Origin: JAQBVV01 sp965249205
GTDB taxonomy: Bacteria > Acidobacteriota > Vicinamibacteria > Vicinamibacterales > UBA2999
DNA: 64,000 bases
Direction of reading: 5' to 3'
Assembly: GCA_965249205.1 (NCBI GenBank)
Contig: CBDFLL010000005.1
Location: 930,001-994,000, forward strand
Made by a program: the position numbers and the translations under genes. Each line of letters opens with the position of its first letter. Position 1 is the first letter of the stretch. Below the pieces are notes generated by a model that saw only the letters and a list, made by a program, of their open reading frames with translations, was not told the origin of the DNA and searched no databases. Positions 57,842 to 64,000 of this stretch are shown one piece after another.

Positions 57842-58690
57842 CTAGGGATTCCCAACCGCTCTGACCGCATCCGGTATCGGCATGACGACATACGGATTGT
57901 ACGTATTCGTCTCGCGGATCGTGAGGTCCAACACGGTGCCGTCCGCGCGCCGCTGCACGATGCGGCGCGGCAACATCACGTCCGATCGATAGTCGTCCCA
58001 GTTCCACTCTCCGTACTCGGCGTACGTGGTGTCACTGACAACACCGCCGAGCGTTTCAGCCCGGAGAATATAGGTCCCCACGATCCCGGGGAACTCCAGC
58101 TCGTGCGGCTCAACCATGTGTGCGCTATCAGTGCTCAGCGTCGCGCGTACCGTCACATCGCTCACCGGCGCCGGCAACGGAAACGTCAGGATCGTTTCGG
58201 CGCCGTTTGTCTCTACCGTGGCCTGGTCTCCGGCCGCCGTGGCCGCCTTGTAGATCCCCATCGGTGTGGTCCACAACTGGACGAGGCGTTCTCTAACGGC
58301 CTGCGGCGCCGGCGTCGCGCCCATGCCTCGCTCCGTTTCGTCCCAGGCGAACATTTCCGCGACGACTTGAATCCGACGGTTCGCGCCGTTCGCGCCGGCG
58401 AAAGATAAGTCTTCCCGCAACCCGGGAGTACGGTAGTTCGCGCTCTGACGATAGTCGGTGAGGTCGGATGTCTGGCCGTTGACCGTGATCGATCCGGTCG
58501 CCCAGAGTTCCTGGGTGACGATCAGGTCCTCGTAATCCAGCGTCCGGAGCATGCCCATGGAATTCGCGACTTCAAACAGGACGCTGTTGACGTCTCCCGG
58601 TATCGGCCGAATCGTTGGATGCGACTGTGCGCCAACCGTCAGACCCGCAGCCATCACCGCCGCCACGAGTACCACAACTCTTGCGAACAT
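57842..58690 (-). CDS. exported hypothetical protein (cluster 2, first gene)
   Basis: 282 residues from ATG 58690, GGAG upstream. Signal peptide (VVLVAAVMAAGLTVGAQ). SVLFEVANSMGMLRTLDYED, GQTSDLTDYRQSANYRTPGL, FAWDETERGMG, DTTYAEYGEWNWDDY, NTYNPYVVMPIPDAVR: paralogue of 38634 with the same spacing of motifs. Function unknown. Confidence 0.72.
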   Translation of the reverse strand: MFARVVVLVAAVMAAGLTVGAQSHPTIRPIPGDVNSVLFEVANSMGMLRTLDYEDLIVTQELWATGSITVNGQTSDLTDYRQSANYRTPGLREDLSFAGANGANRRIQVVAEMFAWDETERGMGATPAPQAVRERLVQLWTTPMGIYKAATAAGDQATVETNGAETILTFPLPAPVSDVTVRATLSTDSAHMVEPHELEFPGIVGTYILRAETLGGVVSDTTYAEYGEWNWDDYRSDVMLPRRIVQRRADGTVLDLTIRETNTYNPYVVMPIPDAVRAVGNP

Positions 58691-58906
58691 ATACTCTCCT
58701 TCGGCCAACGCCCATCGAGGCGCGCGCACGGGCGAAGACTACCATATCTTCAGCGTGTCGTCGGGTCTGCTATCGACGTCCTCGAAGGCGTGGCGGGACT
58801 CTAGTCTTGTAGTTTCGAGGCAGCGGTGCGAGGCGGGATTGTTATCGCAGGCAGCTCACGCAGTCCACACACGGACGCGGCCCTCTGGCTGACGGTCAGG
58901 CGAGAC

Positions 58907-60148
58907 TCAACCGAACATCAGCCAGCAAATGAGCGCACCGACGACGGTCATCGAGAGGCCCCATGCCAGCAGTTTGTTGAACAGCCCCTGGGGGTCGACG
59001 CCGGCGGGTATGCCGGCCATGCACAGCGCACCCGTCGTGGACAGTGGCGAAAGATCGACCAGGTGCGACCCGAGATTCATCGCCGACGCGACAGCGATCG
59101 CGTCGAGTCCGCCGAGCCGCTCGACCAGGCCCGGGACGGTCGGGAGGAATGCGGGCAACACGACACCTGAGGTGCTGCTGTACACGGAGACGACGCCGGT
59201 GACGAAGGCCACCACGGCGGTCACCGAGTCCGGCGTCGACAGACGCACAAGGAGATCCGTAAACAGCTCCAGACCCTGATTCCTCTCCATCAGGGTAATG
59301 AGCACCGTCACACCGCTCACCATCAGCATCACGCCCCAAGGCATGCCGCGGATCGCTTCCTTCTCGTCGGCCGCGCGGGCGAACGAGAGTATCGCCGCTC
59401 CGGTCAGCGCCGTCATGCCCACCTCGAACCGAAGGCCGATCACCAGCACGAGGAGTGTGGCAATGAGCGCGAGCGTCAGCCAATGACGCGGCCCGAAAGG
59501 CTGGCTTGGCCCGTCGGTCTCGGCAGCGCCGCTCTGCCCGCCGCGGAAGAGGCGGAGACCACCAAGAAGGAAAAACCCACCGAACGCCACCACTGTGTGC
59601 CCGATGATGTTGTTCAAGAAGATCTCCCACTCGAGCCCCGGATAGCCCATCCGCACCATCACACCGTTAGCCACAACCCCCGTGGGCGAAAACGGGGAGA
59701 GGCTGCCGGCGAGCGCCCCGTTGCCGATCATGACGGCCATGAGAAAGAGCGACCCCTTGGTCCGGGCGGCGACAGCCATCGCCGGAGGCGCCAGAAGCGC
59801 GGCTGCACCGATGGCGCCAGGCCCGATCGTCGACATGGCAAATGCGAGGAAGAAGAACACGATCGGCAGCATGCCTGCATGGCCCCGGCACAGGCGCACG
59901 GCGCGTTCGGTCACCCGCTCAAGCGTGCCGTTGCCACGGGCCATGCTGAAAAAGAGCGTGACCCCTACCAGCGTGATGAAGAGCGACGTCGGAAACCCTT
60001 CCAGGATGGTGCCGGTCGACATGCCGCCAAGATGCACGCCAACGATCCAGGCGAACGCCATGCAGACGACGCCGACGTTGATCGTCGTCACCATGCTGAG
60101 GGTGACAGCGATGGCCAGCGCGCCGACGGAAATCCAGGCGAGGTCCAT
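58907..60148 (-). CDS. MatC-like/SLC13-type carboxylate carrier
   Basis: 413 residues, about 11-12 membrane helices. N-terminus ALAIAVTLSMVTTINVGVVC, MAFAWIVGVHLGGMSTGTIL and FPTSLFITLVGVTLFFSMAR match the MatC dicarboxylate-carrier N-terminal domain; SPTGVVANGVM and LVDLSPLSTTGALCMAG are the repeated S-P-x-TG-type substrate loops of the ion-transporter superfamily. Likely imports a dicarboxylate or similar acid for the catabolic genes that follow. Twenty bases downstream of the MmgE/PrpD gene: one operon. Confidence 0.82.
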   Translation of the reverse strand: MDLAWISVGALAIAVTLSMVTTINVGVVCMAFAWIVGVHLGGMSTGTILEGFPTSLFITLVGVTLFFSMARGNGTLERVTERAVRLCRGHAGMLPIVFFFLAFAMSTIGPGAIGAAALLAPPAMAVAARTKGSLFLMAVMIGNGALAGSLSPFSPTGVVANGVMVRMGYPGLEWEIFLNNIIGHTVVAFGGFFLLGGLRLFRGGQSGAAETDGPSQPFGPRHWLTLALIATLLVLVIGLRFEVGMTALTGAAILSFARAADEKEAIRGMPWGVMLMVSGVTVLITLMERNQGLELFTDLLVRLSTPDSVTAVVAFVTGVVSVYSSTSGVVLPAFLPTVPGLVERLGGLDAIAVASAMNLGSHLVDLSPLSTTGALCMAGIPAGVDPQGLFNKLLAWGLSMTVVGALICWLMFG

Positions 60149-60168
60149 GAGTTGGGATGGAAGCTAGG

Positions 60169-61611
60169 CTAGTTGGCCGCCGCCAACGACACAGCGGGGA
60201 GCGTGCCCGCGGTCACGGCGCCGATCACGTCTCGAATGTTGGATACCTGCTCGAGCGTTTCAAGCCGTTCGAGCGTGTCGGTAATCGCGCTCGGCTGTAA
60301 CACCAGACTCGCGCAGTCCGCGAACTTGCCGTGCAGTTCCTCGCGCGTGAAGGGCTTCTCGGGCCCGCCGCGGTAGCGCTCGTCAGCCTCCTCGACAAGC
60401 GTGCGGCCGTCGGTCAGGTCGACCTCGATGATGCTCCGCATCCTGTCGAAGCCACGCGCCTCGATCTTGGCGTCGCGAACGGTGGTGACCTTTTTCATCA
60501 TCTCCTGAACCGGAGCGCTCCTGACGAACTCGTCGGTGAACTCGTGGATGCCGGCCTTCCGCCTTAGCACGAGACTCGCCATCATGAACGCCGGGCAGAA
60601 CTTGGCTTCGAGTTCGCTGTTCGCTGTCGGGTAGCGCAATGGGTTGAGGATGTTCGAACCGGCGCGGAAGCGGACGGCCCGCACCTGCTCCGACTTGACA
60701 TCGTGCGTCTCCACCAGCTTCAGCATCGCGTCCATACTCGGGTGGCCGAGGCTGCCGCACGGATACGGCTTCAGCGACACGCCGGGCGAGACAATGCTTG
60801 GCGGATTGCCCAGCGCGCCGACCAATCGGCTCGGGTCCCAGCCTGCTCCCATCGTGAACACACGGAAGAACCCCCACGGACTTTCCAGCGCATCGGTTCC
60901 GCCGGTGTGCCCGCGGGCGGCCAGCTCTGCGGCCATCACGCCGTTCTGCGCGGCGCGCCCCACGTGCAGCGGTTTCGTCATGGTGCCGAAGTTCAGACGG
61001 ATGCCGGAGCTCATGCTCGCGGCCATCGCGAGCGCGTATGCGAGCGTCTCGGCGTTCAGACCGAGGAGCTTGGCCGCGCACGCCATCGCACCGAAGGTGC
61101 CGAAGGTGCCGGATGTGTGGAAGCCGTTCTCATAGTGGGTGGGGTCAATGGCTTCCACCATCTTGCATTCCACCTCGACGCCGATGAGATAGGCCTCGAG
61201 AAGCTGCCGACCCGAGACGCCAAGTCGTTCGCCGAGCGCCAGGCCTGCCGCGAGTGGCGGGATCGTCGGATGCGTGAGCAAGCCGAAGATGCGATCCGGC
61301 GACGAGGACAGTTGCGTATCGTCGAAGTCCAGCGCGTGGCCCGCCGTGGCGTTGACCAGGGCGGCGGATGCTGCGCGGCACGAAAACGAGTCGGTGCCAA
61401 GCACCGTCGATTCGGCCACCTCGCCGCCTGCTTGCGCGTACTCTCTGACGATCGCCGTGCCGTGCGCCGTGGAGCCCGCGAGGATGACGCCGAGACCGTC
61501 AATGACGCTCTGTTTGGCGAGTGACACCGCTTCCGGAGGAAAGCGATCGAGATTCCATTGAGTGACGAACTCAATGACGGCGGCCGTTGCGCGCGTATCG
61601 TTGGTCACCAT
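60169..61611 (-). CDS. MmgE/PrpD family protein
   Basis: 480 residues from ATG 61611. AKQSVIDGLGVILAGSTAHG, AALVNATAGHALDFDDTQLS, LTHPTIPPLAAGLALGER, GFHTSGTFGTFGAMACAAKL, SGIRLNFGTMTKPLHVGRAA, KPYPCGSLGHPSMDAML: standard MmgE/PrpD (2-methylcitrate dehydratase/aconitate-decarboxylase-like) motifs. Acts on a carboxylic acid; in this context not the methylcitrate cycle (no prpB/C near). Divergent from the PdxA-like gene. Confidence 0.88.
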   Translation of the reverse strand: MVTNDTRATAAVIEFVTQWNLDRFPPEAVSLAKQSVIDGLGVILAGSTAHGTAIVREYAQAGGEVAESTVLGTDSFSCRAASAALVNATAGHALDFDDTQLSSSPDRIFGLLTHPTIPPLAAGLALGERLGVSGRQLLEAYLIGVEVECKMVEAIDPTHYENGFHTSGTFGTFGAMACAAKLLGLNAETLAYALAMAASMSSGIRLNFGTMTKPLHVGRAAQNGVMAAELAARGHTGGTDALESPWGFFRVFTMGAGWDPSRLVGALGNPPSIVSPGVSLKPYPCGSLGHPSMDAMLKLVETHDVKSEQVRAVRFRAGSNILNPLRYPTANSELEAKFCPAFMMASLVLRRKAGIHEFTDEFVRSAPVQEMMKKVTTVRDAKIEARGFDRMRSIIEVDLTDGRTLVEEADERYRGGPEKPFTREELHGKFADCASLVLQPSAITDTLERLETLEQVSNIRDVIGAVTAGTLPAVSLAAAN

Positions 61612-61671
61612 CGTGTAAGTGCGGGTAAGGCTACATGCATCGGGAGTTCCCGGCAAGCGCGACAAGATAAG

Positions 61672-62702
61672 ATGGCGCCACAGATGAAAGAGCAATCGCT
61701 GATCGGCCTCATGCTCGGCGATGCGACAGGCATCGGACCGGAGATCGCCGTGAAATTACTGTCGACGGTACTGGCCGCCGGCGAAGACGCTCCGCCGGCT
61801 CGCCTCGCGGTCGTCGGGATGCTCGTGTGCTGGAACTGGGAATGCACGACGCCGGCATCAGACTCCCCTATCGGATCTATGCGCAGCCGGACCAGGTATC
61901 GTGGCCGGCGGACCACATCCCCCTGATCGACCTCGCCAACCTCGATCCCGCCTCCGTGACGCGCGGCAAGGTATCCCCGGAATCCGGGCGCGCGTGCGGC
62001 GACACGCTCAAATACATGGTCGACCTCACGCTCGATGGACAGCTTGATGGCATTTGTTTCGCGCCGCTCAACAAAGCCGCGCTACACAGCGGCGGCTGGC
62101 ATTTTCCGGATGAGCACCAGATGTTCGCGCACTTGACCAGCCACGACGGCTTCTTCGGGGAGATGAACGTCATTCCCGAGTTCGCGACCTTTCGTGTCAC
62201 CTCGCACGTGGCGCTGCGCGCGGCCCTCAACATGATCACGCCGGAGCGAATCGGGCGGGCGCTGCGTCTGGCTGACGCAACGCTGCGCCGAATGGGACAC
62301 GACCGTCCGCGCATCGGCGTGGCTGCGTTGAACCCTCATTGCGGCGAGAACGGATTGTTTGGCGACGAAGAGATCACGACCATTCGCCCCACCGTCGAGA
62401 CGCTGCGTGCCGAGGGGATCGACGCAACAGGCCCGATTTCATCCGACACGATTTTCATCAAGGCCAAGCGCGGCGACTTCGATGGCGTCGTGATGATGTA
62501 TCACGACCAGGGACAGATCGCGACCAAGCTCCTGGGCTTCAACAAGGGGGTGACCGTGACCGCGGGGTTGAAAACGGTCTTTACCACGCCCGCGCACGGC
62601 ACCGCGTTCGACATTCTCGGCCAGGGAAAGGCTGATCCCGGCGCCCTCGATCGGGCGGTGCGCCTCGCGGCGACGCTGGCAGGGGCCGCCTCGCGGCGGT
62701 AA
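61672..62702 (+). pseudogene. PdxA-type dehydrogenase, one-base frameshift
   Basis: N-terminal part (LIGLMLGDATGIGPEIAVKL ... LAVVG) from ATG 61672; after GGG at 61816-61818 the frame is lost, and the remainder (DARVLELGMHDAGIRLPYRI to the end) continues in the next frame. Restoring one G gives an intact about 343-residue PdxA-like protein, with metal His residues in LNPHCGENG, MMYHDQGQIATK and TPAHGTAFDI. Belongs to the PdxA2 side branch used in sugar-acid catabolism. Either a real mutation or a homopolymer error. Confidence 0.8.
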
Positions 62703-62748
62703 CTGCCAGGCTCCCACGTCGAATCCCTACATCAGACCCGGGGCGGCC

Positions 62749-63999
62749 TCAGTTCATCTCAGCGGCCGCCTGTTGACGACCGGCGATCCACACCGACTCA
62801 ATCGTCCGCATGTTCCGGATGTCGGTCAGCGGATTAGCGGTCAGCACGAGCAGATCCGCCGCCTTCCCAGGTTCCAACGTGCCCAGCAGATCGTCGATCT
62901 CCATTACCTGCGCCGCGCCGCTCGTGGCGGTCACGAGGATCTGCATCGGCGTCAGGCCGGCCTCCGCCATCAACTCCATCTCCGTGTGCTCGAAGTAGCC
63001 CTGCCAGCGGCCAACCGACGCGCCGGTGTCGGTGCCGAACGCGACCGCGACGCCGCCGTCGACCAGCAGCTTGAGGTTACGTTTGGCCTGATCGAGGGCG
63101 ATCTTGATCTCCTGCGCGCCGCGCGGGGCCGTGTCGTTCAGCGTCCTCTCCATCAACGCCGGATCGCTGACCCGATTCATCTGGTCACGATAGGCATCGA
63201 CGTGCGTCAGGAAGAACGGATCCTCGAAGAACGCCGGCGTCGTCTCGTAGACGAAGACGGAGAGATCGCGAGTCAGGGTTGCGATGTACCCGATGTCCTG
63301 CGCTATCAGCTCGTCGATGAACGCCTGGTCGACGTCCACGTCACGAATGCTGTGGGCAAGGATGTCGGCCCCCGCCTCCACGAGATTCTTGGCATCGTCC
63401 AGATAGAACATGTGGACGGCCACCCTGAGCCCGCGGCTGTGAGCCGTGTCGATAATCGCCTGGTACACCTCTGGGGCCTGCCGGTCGTTCGAGCCTTCCT
63501 CGCCGTCGAGGCGCGTCTTGACCATGTTGACTCGCTGGTCGGCGACGGCAGTGACCTTCTGCTGACCTTCTTCAGGGGTCGCCGCCGTCACGCCCGGACC
63601 GGACGTATAAAGCCGCGCCCCGTCGCCCGGCGTCTGCGCCTGCGCGTCGCGCAGGTTGACCGCTTCCACGCCGTCGCTGCCCAGCGCATACACCGTCGTG
63701 ATCCCGTAGTCGGCGTACAGCTTGAGCTCGTCCATGAGCTGCTCCGCCGGGGGGCTGGGGTTCTCGCTGTCGAAGCTCACGTGCGCGTGGGCGTTGATGA
63801 GTCCGGGGGTGACGGTCTTCCCCGAGACATCGACGAGGGTGGCTCCCTCGGGAATCTCGATTGACGCGGCCGGCCCGACCGCCTGCACGAGGCCGTCACT
63901 GATCACCAGTGTCGCGTCCTCGATCGGCGCGGCACCGGTGCCGTCGATGACGCGAGCGCCGGTGAAGGCGATCGCGCCAGACACCTCAGCGTCAGACGC
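62749..63999 (-). CDS. imidazolonepropionase-like amidohydrolase, 5'-partial
   Basis: At least 411 residues; the frame is open to the window edge beyond GTG 63984, so the true start and a probable signal peptide lie outside. FTGARVIDGTG, GKTVTPGLINAHAHVSFDSE (HxH metal site), NMVKTRLDGEEG, VAVHMFYLDDA, ADILAHSIRDVDVD, VAFGTDTGASVG (metal Asp), LGTLEPGKAADLLVLTANPL. Typical of secreted acidobacterial amidohydrolases acting on cyclic amides or dipeptides; substrate unknown. Confidence 0.85.
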   Translation of the reverse strand, partial: ASDAEVSGAIAFTGARVIDGTGAAPIEDATLVISDGLVQAVGPAASIEIPEGATLVDVSGKTVTPGLINAHAHVSFDSENPSPPAEQLMDELKLYADYGITTVYALGSDGVEAVNLRDAQAQTPGDGARLYTSGPGVTAATPEEGQQKVTAVADQRVNMVKTRLDGEEGSNDRQAPEVYQAIIDTAHSRGLRVAVHMFYLDDAKNLVEAGADILAHSIRDVDVDQAFIDELIAQDIGYIATLTRDLSVFVYETTPAFFEDPFFLTHVDAYRDQMNRVSDPALMERTLNDTAPRGAQEIKIALDQAKRNLKLLVDGGVAVAFGTDTGASVGRWQGYFEHTEMELMAEAGLTPMQILVTATSGAAQVMEIDDLLGTLEPGKAADLLVLTANPLTDIRNMRTIESVWIAGRQQAAAEMN

Positions 64000-64000
64000 C

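Overview
High-GC bacterial DNA that looks like a member of the Acidobacteriota, probably Vicinamibacteria-like. The signs are a 1,000-residue carboxypeptidase-regulatory/TonB-dependent receptor of the Oar type, an acidobacterial VWFA-related protein, a reaction-centre-type dihaem cytochrome, DUF6152 and DUF6644 families, and a family of secreted proteins sharing a GRPHxP/WEGDTLVI signature. This assignment is inferred from recalled family distributions; no rRNA or marker gene is in the window.

Layout. (1) 1-2.8 kb: the 3' part of a DUF1156 adenine methylase overlapping a PD-(D/E)XK nuclease gene, a restriction-modification-like pair. (2) 3.2-4.1 kb: a RelE/HigB-type toxin and HTH antitoxin behind a palindromic operator. 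(3) 4.1-15.6 kb: a leftward prophage early operon of more than 20 genes, nearly all joined by 4-bp ATGA or 1-bp overlaps. It holds a Cro-like regulator, a CII (CP76) protein, an excisionase-like HTH, tiny membrane proteins, a RecB-type exonuclease next to a putative recombination partner, a DUF1376 replication protein, DnaB, an endonuclease, small zinc and HTPGPW proteins and two DNA methylases. (4) 15.67-22.3 kb: the rightward CI-type S24 repressor followed by a chain of cargo cassettes. Each cassette boundary carries a short copy of the 3' end of an S24 repressor gene; this is the most unusual feature of the window. Cargo: an HsdR_N-RAMA nuclease-like protein, a membrane protein with a coupled partner, Sel1-repeat proteins, a small phage protein and a decapitated S24 domain. 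(5) 22.3-33.4 kb: a tyrosine integrase, then an island with two tRNA 3'-end fragments, a second integrase with an internal deletion, a third integrase stub, a DUF3800 pair, a HicBA-like pair, small broken genes, an IS1595 element and an IS5-type element. No phage structural genes occur anywhere, so this is a remnant, a satellite, or a prophage whose late genes lie outside.

(6) 33.8-64 kb: host chromosome, starting with a deletion scar that fuses an antiporter fragment to a metallo-hydrolase. The genes that follow are mostly secreted or periplasmic: two copies of a three-gene cluster (37.3-39.5 and 55.1-58.7 kb, the second split by an IS5 copy), metallo-beta-lactamase-fold hydrolases, a Tat-exported amidohydrolase, a haloacetate-dehalogenase-like hydrolase, a tannase/feruloyl-esterase-like enzyme and a cytochrome c. 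The right end holds a small catabolic group: MatC-like carrier, MmgE/PrpD protein, frameshifted PdxA-like dehydrogenase and imidazolonepropionase-like amidohydrolase. A 158-bp MITE and the IS5 copy both sit exactly at stop codons.
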